In this document: piece by piece, positions 46,935 to 57,649 of the stretch | Position numbering within the stretch: position 1 is the stretch's first letter | Layout: each line of letters begins with the position of its first letter | Source of the DNA: Mycobacterium asiaticum DSM 44297 | GTDB taxonomy: Bacteria > Actinomycetota > Actinomycetes > Mycobacteriales > Mycobacteriaceae | Length of the DNA: 64,000 nucleotides | Direction: 5' to 3' | NCBI RefSeq assembly: GCF_000613245.1 | Contig: NZ_HG964937.1 | Coordinates: 701,563-765,562 of the forward strand | Translations under genes and position numbers: made by a program | Notes under the pieces: generated by a model | Seen by the model: only the letters and a program-made list of their open reading frames with translations | Database searches by the model: none | Told to the model about the DNA's origin: nothing

Positions 46935-47501
46935 ATGCCGCACTATTTGGCAGCGCTGATGGCGATCCTCTTGATGGGAACCGTGCTCACCAGGGTCCTG
47001 CTGCTCAAAAGATCGGGCACGAAGGCGATGCACTTCGGCAAGCTCGACAAGACCGACTTTGTGATCCCTCCGGTCGCGTCGGTGTACTTCTACACCATCT
47101 TCGCCGTCGCATTCGGCTGGCCGCTGATCAGCACACAGCGCTTCTTCCGCAACACCGTGATCGCGTGGATCGGCGTGGCCTGCTGCGCAGTCGCCGTTGT
47201 GATTCTGGTGCTGAGCCTGGTGTCGTTCGGCAGAAGCTTTCGGGTCGGCATCGACGTCGACAAGCCGGGCGGCTTGGTGACGACGGGCATCTTCGCGGTC
47301 AGCCGTAACCCGATTTATGTCGGCTTCCTGCTGTTTTTGACCGGCCAGCTGCTGGTGTTTCCCAATTGGGTTCCGCTGATATACCTGCTGGCCGGGTCCT
47401 GGCTCATCCATCGGCAAGTGCTTCGCGAAGAAGACTTCATGCGCGAGCACTACGGACAGGAATACGCCGAGTACTGCCGTCGCGTCCGGCGCTACCTGTG
47501 A
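46935..47501 (+). CDS. isoprenylcysteine carboxyl methyltransferase-like membrane protein
   Basis: 188 residues. Four or five hydrophobic segments and the C-terminal ICMT/phospholipid methyltransferase pattern: GLVTTGIFAVSRNPIYVGF (about 115-135) and the ending REEDFMREHYGQEYAEYCRRVRRYL. Such proteins use S-adenosylmethionine to methylate lipids or small molecules at the membrane; the substrate is unknown. CGGAGAGAATTAAG precedes the ATG. The end overlaps the convergent FHA-ABC gene by 10 bp. Confidence 0.82.
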   Translation: MPHYLAALMAILLMGTVLTRVLLLKRSGTKAMHFGKLDKTDFVIPPVASVYFYTIFAVAFGWPLISTQRFFRNTVIAWIGVACCAVAVVILVLSLVSFGRSFRVGIDVDKPGGLVTTGIFAVSRNPIYVGFLLFLTGQLLVFPNWVPLIYLLAGSWLIHRQVLREEDFMREHYGQEYAEYCRRVRRYL

Positions 47502-50070
47502 GAGACAGGCCGTAGCCGGTACCGGAGGAACCCGGCCCACAGCGCCCCGAGGGCCAGCAGCATCAGCATGTCGAACACCCACCACCCCGAGTAGTGGGTC
47601 CATACCAGATTGTCTGGGGCCAGCTTGTCGACCCGGCGCAGGTTCACTGTGGCGGCGGCCGCTGCAAAACCCCACTGCGCCGGCACGAACCACGAGATCT
47701 GGTCATAGCCCCACGTGCCAACTAGAGACACCAGCCCACCGGCAAACAGCAACGATGCCAGCACCGCCGGAATCGCCAACGGCAGCGTTTCCCGTTTCGA
47801 CTTGCCCAGCGAGGACAGCCCCAGCCCCACGATCGCCGAGACGATAGCCGTCGCCGCCACACTCACATACAGCTCCACATTCGCATTGCCCAACAACACC
47901 GCCCCGTGCCGCGGCCCACCCTTGCTGTTGACCACGATGGTGGTCAGGATCGCGGCCTGCACGGCAGCGATGAGGCTGAAGACGACCAACTTGGCCAGCA
48001 GATAGGCCGACGCCGAGAGTCCGATCGCTTGCTCGCGGCGGAAGATCCGACGTTCGCCCACGAGATCGCCGATGGTGGCCACGGTGCCCATCAACACAGT
48101 GGCGAAGTTGAGCGCGGCCAGGATCTCGAGCGCCTCGTGCGTGTTAGTCGACCCGGGGCCGGCCCGGTTCAGACCCGCGCTGCCCGGGATAAGCAGCGTC
48201 AAGGCGCCCAATGCGAACGGCAACAGCACAAGCAGCAGCACAAAGAAAGGTCGGGTCAGCAACAAAAAGACTTGGCGACCGGCCAGCAATCGGAACTGTC
48301 GTCCGAAACCGGGGACGGGCGGGAGCCGCTCGGGCCGGGTCACCGACGGCGGGGTCGGGGACACCGACGCCTGTTGCCGCATCCGGAATGCATTGTGGGC
48401 GCCGAACGGGTCGGCGCTGATGCGCCCGAAGATCTCGTACCAATCCGCGGTGCCCAGCGCCGACTCAATGTGCGATGGCGGACCAGCGAAAGCCAGCTGG
48501 CCGGCTGGTGTCAGCAGCAGCACCTGGTCGCTGAGGTTGACGTGCACCAGCGACGCACTGGCCACCACGACCACGCAGCCGAGGTCGGCCTGCCGGCGCA
48601 GTAGTCCTAAAACGTGGCTTTGTTGCTGCGGATCGAGTCCGGCGCCGGGCTCATCGACCACAAGCAGCGACGGGCGGGTAAGCAGTTCCACCGCCATGGA
48701 TGCACACCGGCGCAGCTCGGGCGGCAGTTTGGCGATCCGGGTGTCGCGGTGCGGGGTCAGCTCGAGCTCGTCGAGAACCTGGAGGATGACCCGGTCACGG
48801 TTCTCCGGCGACGTGTTCGACGGCAGCCGCAGCTCGGCGGCGTACTCCAGGGCCCGCTGCACGGTGAAGCTGGGATGCACCCGGTTGTCACGTGGCACCA
48901 CACCGATGCGGGACCGCATCGTCTCCGGCTCGTCGTGCACGTCGTGGCCGTCCACGGTGAGGATCCCGGAACTGAGCGGTCGTGTGCCGGAGAGCAGCCC
49001 GGTCAAGGCGAAATTGCGCGCCGCCGACGGCCCGACCACTGCGATCAAGGACCCGGGGCGGGTGGTGAACGAGATATTGGACAGCACCTCGCGGCCGTTG
49101 ACGACCAGTCCGAGGTCATAGGCGGCCACCCCGATCGTGCGGCGCCCGGCTGCAACGGCAGCCGACCGGTTTGCGGCGGCACGTCGTCGGCGCCGGTATC
49201 GGCGCGCGCGGGCAACAGCTTGCGGGTGGCCTCGGTCATCCGTTCGACGAGTCCGCGGGCCTTGGGTTGCCCCTCGTCGGGGGCGAGCACGGCCCGGAAC
49301 GGGTTGGTGGGGCGTTCGAGCGGGGAGCGTTCGACCGGTCCTGTCGGGATGCGGGTGGTTCCCGGCTCGGCCGGTTCGGGCACCGGCTCCGGGGCCGGCT
49401 CTGAGGCGGGCTCGGGCGACGGCTCGGCAACCGGCTCGACAACCGGTTCGGCGACCGGCTCGGCGACCTGCTCGGGAGTGACGGCCGTGAGCCGGCGGGT
49501 CTCCGGCTCCATCGCGATGCGCCCGGTGGGCGGCTCCTCCGGCACAGGCGCCGGCGGAGGCACAGGCGCCGGCGGAGGCACGGGCGCCGGCGGAGGCACA
49601 GGCGCAGGCGAGGGCGCTGGCGCCGGGACCTTGACGCCCAACGGATCGGTGTTCGGCGGCGGCGCGTCGGAAGGGGCGGCGACCTGGAACATCAGCCGCG
49701 GACCCCGCTCCGGATCGCCGATCGCGACCATTTGACCGTCGCGGATGTCGGCCGTCGACATTCGGATGCCGTCCAGAAACAGCCCCCGGTGGCTCTGATC
49801 CACCGCCAGCCAGTGCGTACCAGCAAAGCGCAACACCAGGACCGGGTGCGGTGCCGCGTCCGGGCCGATGGGCCCCTCGGGCTCCAGCGAGATGTCGTAG
49901 TGATCGCCGATGCCCACCGTCACATCACGGCCCGGCACGAAGTCGTATCGTGTCGATCCGACCCACACGGTCAACGGGGAGACGTCAGGTATGGCCGTCA
50001 CCTTTCTCGACGGAAATTGCAGACGGATATTGACATCAGTGTCTACCCGTTGCGGCGGTTCAGCCACCAA
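47492..50070 (-). pseudogene. FHA-ABC transporter (Rv1747-like), frameshifted and with degenerate motifs
   Basis: Two frames make one Rv1747-like protein. 50070 to about 49135 encodes an FHA-like domain (about 30-120), then Pro/Glu repeats (PPPAPV, EPVAEP) and RLPLQPGAA. From about 49133 the ABC part continues in another frame (GVAAYDLGLVVNGREVL) to 47492: nucleotide-binding domain, then six transmembrane segments. One missing C in GGCGCCGCACG would join them. The ATPase looks dead: Walker A reads GPSAARNF (no GKS/T), and the signature reads PPELRRCAS instead of LSGGQ; Walker B VVDEPGAGLDP remains. The FHA domain also lacks the usual S-x-x-H and SxNG residues. Either an assembly error or a decaying gene; a non-hydrolysing regulator is possible. 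Confidence 0.78.
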
Positions 50071-50073
50071 CCG

Positions 50074-50550
50074 TCAGAGGGTATGGCGACCCGGGGCATT
50101 CGCCGCATTCTCCAGCAGGCGCCGCAACACCTCGACCGCCTCGGTGAGGACCTGACGGTCAGCGGCGTCCAACCGGGCCAGTTGCGGCTCGATCGCGGCC
50201 GCACGGTCCCTGCGCACCGCATTGAGCGTACGCAGCCCCTCCGGAGTGATCCGGATACGCACCGCACGCGCGTCGCCTGGGTCGGCGGTCCGCGACACCA
50301 ATCCGGCGTCCTCTAGCCGGCGCACCTGGGTCGTCATCGTCGGTTGGGAACAGTGGTCGACGGTGGCCAGATCGCCGATGCGCGCTTCGCCCTGCGCCTC
50401 GATCGTCGCCAACAGCCGCGCCTGCGCCGCCGGCAGGGGCATCTGGATTCGCTGGGTGGCCAACCGATTAAGCCGTGCGACCACGGCAAGCAGATCCGCT
50501 CCCAGGCCGTGGGCAACCTCGGTGTCATTTGCTGCTGCGGTCGAACTCAT
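50074..50550 (-). CDS. MarR-family transcriptional regulator (Rv2327-like)
   Basis: 158 residues from ATG 50550. Winged-helix pattern: [24 protein letters not shown], then the recognition helix [20 protein letters not shown] and the wing [16 protein letters not shown]. It sits divergently from the ECF transporter gene with a perfect palindrome between (50563-50579), suggesting autoregulation and control of the transporter. In H37Rv, Rv2327 has the same position. Ligand unknown. Confidence 0.88.
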   Translation of the reverse strand: MSSTAAANDTEVAHGLGADLLAVVARLNRLATQRIQMPLPAAQARLLATIEAQGEARIGDLATVDHCSQPTMTTQVRRLEDAGLVSRTADPGDARAVRIRITPEGLRTLNAVRRDRAAAIEPQLARLDAADRQVLTEAVEVLRRLLENAANAPGRHTL

Positions 50551-50562
50551 GCGCCCATCGTT

Positions 50563-50579
50563 GCATAGCTTTGCTATGC
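50563..50579. promoter_or_regulatory. MarR operator candidate GCATAGC-TTT-GCTATGC
   Basis: Perfect 7-bp inverted repeat with a 3-bp spacer, 12 bp upstream of the MarR start codon and 79 bp upstream of the ECF gene. Size and symmetry fit a MarR dimer site. Confidence 0.7.
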
Positions 50580-50657
50580 GGAACCACTCTTGGGAGGCCT
50601 TCGCACGAAACGCGCGCGGCGCAGCCTGCGACAAACAGACCTGGCAGAATCAGTCGA

Positions 50658-52709
50658 GTGAGCGAGATCGGGCCACCCCCGTCGCCCGCTCGGGGTGGAC
50701 CGCTGCAACCGAGTGAACTGGCGCAAGCATCGGTGATGGCCGCGCTGTGCGCGGTGACCGCCATCATCTCGGTCGTCGTCCCGTTTGCCGCCGGAATCGC
50801 CCTGCTGGGTACCGTGCCCGCCGGACTGCTGGCCTACCGGCACCGCCTGCGGGTGCTGATGACCGCGACGATCGCCGCCGGCCTCATCGCGTTCCTGATC
50901 GCCGGTGGCGGCGGGTTCATGGGGGTGTTCCAGAGCGCCTACATCGGCGGCCTCACCGGATTCATCAAGCGCAAGGGCCGCGGCACGCCCACGGTGGTAG
51001 TCACTTCCTTCGTCGCGGGAGTGGTGTTCGGCGCCGGCAACGTCGCGATGCTGATGGTGCTCACCCGGTTGCGGCACCTGATGCGCGACGCCATCACCGC
51101 CAATGTCGACGGGCTCGCCTCCTTCTTCGGTCGTGTTCATCTCGAAGCGGTCGGCGCCTGGCTGAAGGTGGGTTACGCCTTCTCACTGCGCTACTGGCAG
51201 GTGATGCTGCTGGGCCTGGTCACCATCGGGGTGATGGTGATGTCGCTGGTCGGCTGGTGGGCGTTGTCGCGATTGCTGGAACGCATGCGCGGCATCCCGG
51301 ACGTGCACAAGCTGGACGCGCCCGCCGGCGATCTCGAAAACGCCGACGTGGGGCCGGTTCCGGTGCGGCTGGACAACGTGCGGTTCCGCTATCCCGGCGC
51401 CGACCAGGACGCGCTGCGCGAAATCAGCATGGAGATCGGCGTCGGGGAGCACGTAGCGATCACTGGCGCCAACGGTTCCGGCAAAACCACTCTGATGCTG
51501 ATCCTGGCAGGTCGCGAACCCACCTCGGGCACCGTCGAGCGTCCGGGCGCGGTGGGACTCGGCAAACTCGGCGGCACCGCGGTCGTGCTGCAACACCCGG
51601 AGAGTCAGGTGCTGGGCACCCGGGTCGCCGACGACGTGGTCTGGGGTCTACCGCCGGGCACCAAGACCGACGTCGCCAAGCTGCTGCGCGAGGTCGGCCT
51701 GGAAGACCTCGCCGAACGCGAGACCGGCAGCCTGTCCGGCGGTGAACTGCAGCGCCTCGCGCTGGCGGCGGCGCTGGCCCGCGAGCCCGCAATGCTGATC
51801 GCCGACGAGGTCACCACCATGGTGGACCAGCAGGGCCGGGATGCATTGCTGGGCGTGCTGTCCGGCCTGACCAAACGGCACCGCACCGCGCTGGTGCACA
51901 TCACGCACTACAACAACGAAGCCGAGTCCGCCGACCGCACAATCAAACTCAGTGACTCCCCGGACAACACCGGCATGACCCAGGCCGCGGACACACCGCC
52001 ACCCGTAGCAGGAGTGGGCGACACCAACCATGCACCGACCCTCGAACTGATCAACGTCGGCCATGAATACGGAATCGGCACCCCGTGGGCCAAGACCGCG
52101 CTGCACGACATCAACTTCGTTGTCGAGCAGGGCGACGGTGTGCTGATCCACGGGGGCAACGGTTCCGGCAAGTCGACGCTGGGCTGGATCATGGCGGGGC
52201 TGACCACGCCGACCAGTGGGGAGTGCCTGCTGGACGGCCGTCCCACCCACGAACAGGTCGGTGCCGTGGCGTTGTCCTTCCAGGCGGCCCGGCTGCAGCT
52301 GATGCGCAGCCGCGTCGACCTGGAAGTCGCCTCCGCGGCGGGTTTTTCGCACAAGGACACCGCCCGGGTGGCCGCCGCGCTCGGCGTTGTGGGGCTCGAC
52401 CCCGCCCTGGCCAGCCGCAGCATCGACAAGCTCAGCGGGGGCCAGATGCGGCGTGTGGTGCTCGCCGGACTGCTGGCCTGCGAGCCGAAGGCGCTGATCC
52501 TCGACGAACCGCTGGCCGGTCTGGACACCGACAGCCAGCGCGGGCTGCTGCGCCTGCTCGAGGACCTGCGCCGCGACAGCGGTCTGACGGTGGTCGTCAT
52601 CGCGCACGACTACCTGGGGATGGAAACGCTGTGCCCGCGCATCCTCCATCTGAATAACGGAACGCTGGAATCGGCTTCGGCGTCGACCTCCGCCGGAGGT
52701 GTGGCGTGA
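50658..52709 (+). CDS. ECF transporter fusion: membrane domain plus two ABC ATPases (Rv2326c-like)
   Basis: 683 residues from GTG 50658; CAGAAT 7 bp upstream could be a leaderless -10. Residues 1 to about 210 are a multi-spanning membrane domain (an S-component-like or DUF2232-type region). Two ATPase domains follow: Walker [10 protein letters not shown] near 275 with [12 protein letters not shown], and GGNGSGKST near 500 with [13 protein letters not shown] and [10 protein letters not shown]. This single polypeptide supplies EcfA/A' and the membrane domain; EcfT is next. Substrate (vitamin, metal or other micronutrient) unknown. Confidence 0.9.
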   Translation: MSEIGPPPSPARGGPLQPSELAQASVMAALCAVTAIISVVVPFAAGIALLGTVPAGLLAYRHRLRVLMTATIAAGLIAFLIAGGGGFMGVFQSAYIGGLTGFIKRKGRGTPTVVVTSFVAGVVFGAGNVAMLMVLTRLRHLMRDAITANVDGLASFFGRVHLEAVGAWLKVGYAFSLRYWQVMLLGLVTIGVMVMSLVGWWALSRLLERMRGIPDVHKLDAPAGDLENADVGPVPVRLDNVRFRYPGADQDALREISMEIGVGEHVAITGANGSGKTTLMLILAGREPTSGTVERPGAVGLGKLGGTAVVLQHPESQVLGTRVADDVVWGLPPGTKTDVAKLLREVGLEDLAERETGSLSGGELQRLALAAALAREPAMLIADEVTTMVDQQGRDALLGVLSGLTKRHRTALVHITHYNNEAESADRTIKLSDSPDNTGMTQAADTPPPVAGVGDTNHAPTLELINVGHEYGIGTPWAKTALHDINFVVEQGDGVLIHGGNGSGKSTLGWIMAGLTTPTSGECLLDGRPTHEQVGAVALSFQAARLQLMRSRVDLEVASAAGFSHKDTARVAAALGVVGLDPALASRSIDKLSGGQMRRVVLAGLLACEPKALILDEPLAGLDTDSQRGLLRLLEDLRRDSGLTVVVIAHDYLGMETLCPRILHLNNGTLESASASTSAGGVA

Positions 52710-53554
52710 CAACGACTTCGGCGCCGACAAAGCGGGAGAACCGCAAGCACGGCCGGCCCGTCGTGCTGCTGGTCCCGATCCCCGGCGGCTCGCCGATTCA
52801 TGACTTGTGGGCCGGCACCAAACTTTTGGTGGTGTTCGGCATCTCCGTGCTGCTGGCGTTCTACCCCGGCTGGGTGACGATCGGGTTCATGGCGGCCCTG
52901 GTGCTGGCGGCGATCCGGATCGCGCACATTCCGCGCGGTGCCCTGCCGTCGATACCGCGCTGGCTGTGGATTGTGTTGGCGATCGGCGGTTTTACCGCGG
53001 CCCTGGCCGGCGGACGTCCCGAGATCGTCATCGGCAGCGTCGAGCTGGGTCTTGGCGGGTTCTTGAATTTCCTGCGGATCACCGCGCTGACGCTGGTGTT
53101 GCTGGCGCTGGGTGGTCTGGTGTCCTACACCACCAATGTCGCCGAAATCGGGCCCGCGGTCGCGGCTTTGGGTCGCCCGCTGCGATTGTTCCGACTGCCT
53201 GTCGACGAGTGGGCGGTCGCGCTGGCCTTGGCGTTGCGCGCCTTTCCGATGCTGATCGACGAGTTTCAAGTGCTCTATGCCGCACGACGATTACGGCCCA
53301 AGCCGACGCCTCGTAGCCGCAAGGAAAAACGGCAGCAGCGCCGGCTGGAGATCATCGATCTGCTGGCCGCCACCATCACGGTGACGCTGCGGCGCGCCGA
53401 CGAGATGGGCGATGCAATCACCGCCCGCGGCGGCACCGGTCAGCTCTCAGCTAACCCCCGCCGGCCCAGGCTCGGCGACTGGGTGACGCTGGCGATCACG
53501 TTGGTGGCCAGCGGCGCTGGCATAGCAATCCAGACCATCATCTCGGCCCGCTGA
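52706..53554 (+). CDS. ECF transporter T component (EcfT/CbiQ type)
   Basis: 282 residues from GTG 52706 overlapping the preceding stop (GTGA). Several transmembrane segments and the CbiQ-type coupling helices, with [21 protein letters not shown] and [15 protein letters not shown] near the C-terminus (Ala-Arg-Gly motif). It couples the ATPases to substrate binding. It corresponds to Rv2325c. It ends 3 bp before the convergent Lrp gene. Confidence 0.9.
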   Translation: MTTTSAPTKRENRKHGRPVVLLVPIPGGSPIHDLWAGTKLLVVFGISVLLAFYPGWVTIGFMAALVLAAIRIAHIPRGALPSIPRWLWIVLAIGGFTAALAGGRPEIVIGSVELGLGGFLNFLRITALTLVLLALGGLVSYTTNVAEIGPAVAALGRPLRLFRLPVDEWAVALALALRAFPMLIDEFQVLYAARRLRPKPTPRSRKEKRQQRRLEIIDLLAATITVTLRRADEMGDAITARGGTGQLSANPRRPRLGDWVTLAITLVASGAGIAIQTIISAR

Positions 53555-53557
53555 ACC

Positions 53558-54004
53558 TCACGGCCGCATCCGGTCGATCAGATTCGACAGCACCACAATG
53601 CTTTCGCTGCGTTCGATGTCGGCGCTGGACCTGATGCGCTCCAGCGCACGCTCCAGGTGGCCCATGTCGCGCGCGAGCACGTGCAGGATCGCGTCCGAGG
53701 TTCCGGTCACGGTCGCCGCGCTGACGACCTCGGGAATGTTCACCCATGCATCCCGCAACTTCTCCGGCGCGATGGTGCCGTGGCAGAACACCTGCACGTA
53801 GGCCTCGGTGTTCCACCCCAGCGCGTTGCGGTCGACGACGGTTGTGAAGCCCTTGATGACGCCGCTGTCCAGCATCCGGTCGACGCGGCGCTTCACAGCA
53901 GGCGCAGAGAGATTCACCTTCGCGCCGATCTCGGCAAACGTCGCCCTGGCATGCTCTGCCATCTCGAGCAGGATGCGTTCGTCGGTCTCGTCCAAGCGGT
54001 CCAT
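53558..54004 (-). CDS. Lrp/AsnC-family regulator (Rv2324-like)
   Basis: 148 residues from ATG 54004 (MDRLDETDERILLEM). N-terminal HTH (FAEIGAKVNLSAPAVKRRVDRML) and C-terminal RAM ligand-binding domain (GWNTEAYVQVFCHG ... TVTGTSDAILHVLARDM). It is divergent from the arginine/ornithine operon, so probably senses an amino acid (arginine or ornithine) and controls that operon and itself. Confidence 0.9.
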   Translation of the reverse strand: MDRLDETDERILLEMAEHARATFAEIGAKVNLSAPAVKRRVDRMLDSGVIKGFTTVVDRNALGWNTEAYVQVFCHGTIAPEKLRDAWVNIPEVVSAATVTGTSDAILHVLARDMGHLERALERIRSSADIERSESIVVLSNLIDRMRP

Positions 54005-54074
54005 CTCGGCACTCTCAGTTCCTCGCGCAATAAATCCCCGTTGTTTCGGATCTAGCACAATATATTAATGCTAA
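54005..54074. promoter_or_regulatory. AT-rich divergent promoter, Lrp gene / arginine operon
   Basis: Unusually AT-rich for this genome (GCACAATATATTAATGCTAA). TATATT at 54061-54066 lies 8 bp before the ATG at 54075, fitting a leaderless start. GCGCAAT occurs at about 54025 and again just inside the gene near 54078, possible Lrp half-sites. Confidence 0.5.
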
Positions 54075-54983
54075 ATGCGCAATGAAGATCGTTTGATTGT
54101 GCGCAGAGCCGCAAATATCGTTGATTTCATGACCGACTATTTCGTGGGTGCTTCGGCCTGGCGGCACGCCGAAGTGCCCAGTCGCGCGGCAACGATGCGG
54201 CACTACGCGATGACGCCGCCATCATTCTTCGCCGTCGAATACGCGATCAACCCCTGGATGGACACCGGCGCACCGGTCGACGTGGAGCGGGCGCTGGCGC
54301 AATGGGAGTGCTTGCGCGAGACCTACATTCGGCTGGGACACCGGGTGGATGTGGTGCAGCCCGTGCCCGGATTGCCGGACATGGTTTACGCCGCCAATGG
54401 CGGGTTCGTCTGCGGCGACGTCGCGGTGCTGGCCCGGTTCCGGTTCGCGCAACGGGCCGACGAGTCCAAGGTCTATGCAAAGTGGATGTCGTCGCTCGGT
54501 TACCGCCCGGTGTCCACCCGATACGTCAACGAGGGACAAGGCGACCTGTTGCAAATCGGCGACATGGTGTTGGCCGGTTACGGATTTCGTACCGACCTGC
54601 GCGCCCATAGTGAGATCGCGGCCGCGGTGCGGATGCCGGTGATCTCGCTGGAACTGGTCGACCCGCGCTTCTATCACCTGGACACCGCACTGGCCGTGCT
54701 CGACGAACACACGATCGCCTATTACCCACCGGCGTTCAGCGCGGCAGCGCAAACCCAGTTGCGAACGCTCTACCCAGACGCCATCCTGGTCGGCACCGCA
54801 GACGCCTACGCGTTCGGGTTGAATGCTGTCTCCGACGGCCGCCACGTCGTGCTGCCCGCCGGCGCAACAGGTTTCGCGGCCCAGCTACGATACGCCGGGT
54901 TCGAGCCGATCGGGGTTGACCTGTCCGAATTGCTCAAGGGTGGCGGTTCGGTGAAGTGCTGCACGCTAGAGGTGCACCCATGA
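54075..54983 (+). CDS. pentein-fold arginine/dimethylarginine hydrolase-like protein (Rv2323c-like)
   Basis: 302 residues from ATG 54075; ATG 54129 is a possible later start. DDAH/arginine deiminase superfamily: PDMVYAANGGFV (about 95-106), YVNEGQGDLLQIGD (about 155), FYHLDTALAVLDEHT with the catalytic His (about 196), and the catalytic Cys near the C-terminus (GGGSVKCCTLEV). It would hydrolyse a guanidino group. With rocD and rocE next, an arginine-to-ornithine or arginine-to-citrulline step feeding ornithine catabolism is the natural reading. Exact substrate unproven. The stop overlaps the rocD start. Confidence 0.85.
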   Translation: MRNEDRLIVRRAANIVDFMTDYFVGASAWRHAEVPSRAATMRHYAMTPPSFFAVEYAINPWMDTGAPVDVERALAQWECLRETYIRLGHRVDVVQPVPGLPDMVYAANGGFVCGDVAVLARFRFAQRADESKVYAKWMSSLGYRPVSTRYVNEGQGDLLQIGDMVLAGYGFRTDLRAHSEIAAAVRMPVISLELVDPRFYHLDTALAVLDEHTIAYYPPAFSAAAQTQLRTLYPDAILVGTADAYAFGLNAVSDGRHVVLPAGATGFAAQLRYAGFEPIGVDLSELLKGGGSVKCCTLEVHP

Positions 54984-56203
54984 CCATTCTCGCCGACCAT
55001 ACCGATCCCGCGATCGCGCTGATGGAAAGCCATGCTGCGCACAACTATTCACCCCTGCCTGTGGTCGCCGCCAGCGCCGAGGGCGCGTGGATCACTGACG
55101 TCGACGGCCGCCGCTACCTGGACTGCTTGGCCGCCTATTCGGCGGTCAACTTCGGACATCGCCACCCCGAGATCATCGCGACCGCCCACGCCCAACTGGA
55201 CACGGTCACCTTGGTGAGCCGCGCGTTCCATTCCGATCGCCTTGGACCGTTCTGCGCCGCGCTGGCCGACCTCTGCGGCAAAGACATGGTGCTGCCGATG
55301 AACTCGGGAGCCGAGGCGGTGGAGAGTGGTCTGAAAGTCGCGCGCAAGTGGGGATCCGACGTCAAGGGCGTTCCCGACGGCCGGGCCAATATCATCGTGG
55401 CGGACAACAACTTCCACGGTCGCACCATCAGCATCGTCAGCTTCTCATCCGACCCGGTGGCCCGCGCCGGCTTCGGCCCGTTCACCCCGGGCTTCCGTTC
55501 GGTGCCGTTCGGCGACACCGCCGCAATCGCACAGGCCATCGATGGCGACACCGTCGCCGTACTGCTGGAACCCATCCAGGGCGAGGCGGGCATCATCGTG
55601 CCGCCGGACGATTACCTGCCCGCGGTGCGGGCATTATGCACCGAACGCAACGTCCTGATGATCGCCGACGAGATCCAGTCCGGACTGGCCCGCACCGGCT
55701 ACACGTTTGCCTGCGACCACTGGGGCGTGGTGCCGGACGTGTACCTGCTCGGCAAGGCGCTCGGCGGTGGTGTGGTTCCGCTGTCCGCGGTGGTCGCCGA
55801 CCGCGCCGTCCTGGGCGTGCTACACCCTGGCGAACACGGCTCGACGTTCGGCGGCAACCCATTGGCCGCCGCGATCGGCTCCACGGTGGTGGGACTGCTG
55901 GCCCGAAACGAATTCCAGGTACGGTCTGCGAACCTCGGTGGGTATCTGCACGAGAGGCTGCGGGCGCTGATCGGGTGCGGCGTCGTCGCGGTGCGGGGGC
56001 TGGGTCTGTGGGCCGGGGTCGACATCGACCCCGCGGTGGCGACGGGTAAGCATGTCAGTCTGCGTCTGGCCGAGCGCGGGGTTCTGGTGAAGGACACCCA
56101 GGACTGGACGCTCAGGTTTGCCCCGCCGTTGGTGATCACGACCGACGAGATCGACTACCTCGTGAATCAGTTCGCCGAAGTGCTGCGGGAGGCACATACT
56201 TAG
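54980..56203 (+). CDS. rocD: ornithine aminotransferase RocD (full length)
   Basis: 407 residues from ATG 54980 (ATGA overlap). PLP class-III aminotransferase converting ornithine to glutamate-5-semialdehyde. Motifs: MNSGAEAVESGLKVARKWG (about 112), IADEIQSGLARTG (about 225) and the PLP lysine in LLGKALGGGVVPLSA (about 258). In M. tuberculosis H37Rv the gene is split into rocD1 and rocD2; here it is a single intact frame. Confidence 0.93.
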   Translation: MTILADHTDPAIALMESHAAHNYSPLPVVAASAEGAWITDVDGRRYLDCLAAYSAVNFGHRHPEIIATAHAQLDTVTLVSRAFHSDRLGPFCAALADLCGKDMVLPMNSGAEAVESGLKVARKWGSDVKGVPDGRANIIVADNNFHGRTISIVSFSSDPVARAGFGPFTPGFRSVPFGDTAAIAQAIDGDTVAVLLEPIQGEAGIIVPPDDYLPAVRALCTERNVLMIADEIQSGLARTGYTFACDHWGVVPDVYLLGKALGGGVVPLSAVVADRAVLGVLHPGEHGSTFGGNPLAAAIGSTVVGLLARNEFQVRSANLGGYLHERLRALIGCGVVAVRGLGLWAGVDIDPAVATGKHVSLRLAERGVLVKDTQDWTLRFAPPLVITTDEIDYLVNQFAEVLREAHT

Positions 56204-56227
56204 CTGACCCACCGACGGGAGGCGCAG

Positions 56228-57649
56228 TTGCCGGCGACATCGATCAGCCTCAAAGAGCAGATGCTGCGTCGCCGCCCGGTCGGCGACCCGGGCAGCGACT
56301 CCGGACTCAAGCGCAGCTTCGGCACCTTCCAACTGACGATGTTCGGCGTCGGATCCACGATCGGCACCGGCATCTTCTTCGTGCTGTCCGAAGCGGTGCC
56401 CCAGGCGGGTCCCGGGGTGATCGCCTCGTTCATCATCGCCGGCATCGCCGCCGGGCTGGCGGCTTTGTGCTACGCCGAATTAGCCTCGGCGGTGCCGGTT
56501 TCCGGCTCGTCCTACTCCTACGCCTACACCACGCTCGGCGAGGCGGTCGCGATCATCGTGGCGGCCTGCCTGCTGCTGGAATACGGGGTGGCCACCGCCG
56601 CGGTAGCCGTCGGCTGGAGCGGCTATGTAAACAAATTGCTGCACAACCTGTTCGGGTTCGAACTGCCGCGCGCCCTGTCGGCGGCGCCCTGGGACAAGGT
56701 GCCCGGTGGGTGGGTGAACCTCCCGGCGGTGATCCTGATCGTGCTGTGCGCGCTGCTGCTGATCCGCGGGGCCAGCGAGTCGGCCAAGGTCAACACGATC
56801 ATGGTGCTGATCAAGCTCGGCGTGCTCGGGATGTTCGTCGTCATCGCGTTCACCGCGTACGACGCAAACCATCTCAGGGACTTCGCCCCGATGGGCGTGG
56901 CCGGCATCGGATCAGCGGCCGGCACGATCTTCTTCTCCTACATCGGCTTGGACGCGGTCTCCACCGCGGGTGACGAGGTGAAGAATCCGCAGACGACCAT
57001 GCCGCGCGCGCTGGTGTCCGCGCTGTTGATCGTCACCACCGTCTACGTGCTCGTCGCTTTGGCCGCGCTGGGCACCCAGCCTTGGCAGAACTTCAAGACG
57101 CAGGAAAACGCCGGTCTGGCCACCATTTTGGACAACGTCACGCGCAGCAGGTGGGCCAGCACCATCCTCGCGGCGGGCGCGGTGATCTCAATCTTCACCG
57201 TCACGCTGGTGACGCTATACGGGATGACGCGCATCCTGTTCGCGATGGGCCGTGACGGTTTGCTGCCCGCGCGGTTCGCCGCGGTGAATCCGCGCACCAT
57301 GACGCCGGTGAACAACACCGTCATCGTGGCGATCGTCGCGTCCCTGCTCGCCGCGCTGGTGCCGCTGGCCAGCCTGGCCGACATGGTGTCCATCGGGACG
57401 CTGACGGCGTTCATCGTGGTGTCGGTGGGCGTGATCATCCTGCGGGTGCGCGAACCGGACCTGGATCGCGCCTTCCGGGTGCCGGGTTACCCTGTGACGC
57501 CGGTGCTTTCGGTGCTGGCGTGCGGGTACATCCTGCTCAGTCTGCACTGGTATACCTGGCTGGCGTTCAGCGGTTGGATCGTGGTGGCGCTCGCGTATTA
57601 CCTGTGGTGGGGCCGCCACCACAGCGTGCTCAATAAGGACCGGCAATGA
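56228..57649 (+). CDS. rocE: amino acid permease RocE-like (APC family)
   Basis: 473 residues from TTG 56228, with GGGAGG upstream. About twelve transmembrane segments. The APC signature starts at FGVGSTIGTGIFFVLSEA (about residues 38-55), and GLDAVSTAGDEVKNPQTTMPRAL marks helix 6. Likely imports arginine or ornithine, from its operon with rocD. Overlaps the following Usp gene (ATGA). Confidence 0.9.
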   Translation: MPATSISLKEQMLRRRPVGDPGSDSGLKRSFGTFQLTMFGVGSTIGTGIFFVLSEAVPQAGPGVIASFIIAGIAAGLAALCYAELASAVPVSGSSYSYAYTTLGEAVAIIVAACLLLEYGVATAAVAVGWSGYVNKLLHNLFGFELPRALSAAPWDKVPGGWVNLPAVILIVLCALLLIRGASESAKVNTIMVLIKLGVLGMFVVIAFTAYDANHLRDFAPMGVAGIGSAAGTIFFSYIGLDAVSTAGDEVKNPQTTMPRALVSALLIVTTVYVLVALAALGTQPWQNFKTQENAGLATILDNVTRSRWASTILAAGAVISIFTVTLVTLYGMTRILFAMGRDGLLPARFAAVNPRTMTPVNNTVIVAIVASLLAALVPLASLADMVSIGTLTAFIVVSVGVIILRVREPDLDRAFRVPGYPVTPVLSVLACGYILLSLHWYTWLAFSGWIVVALAYYLWWGRHHSVLNKDRQ

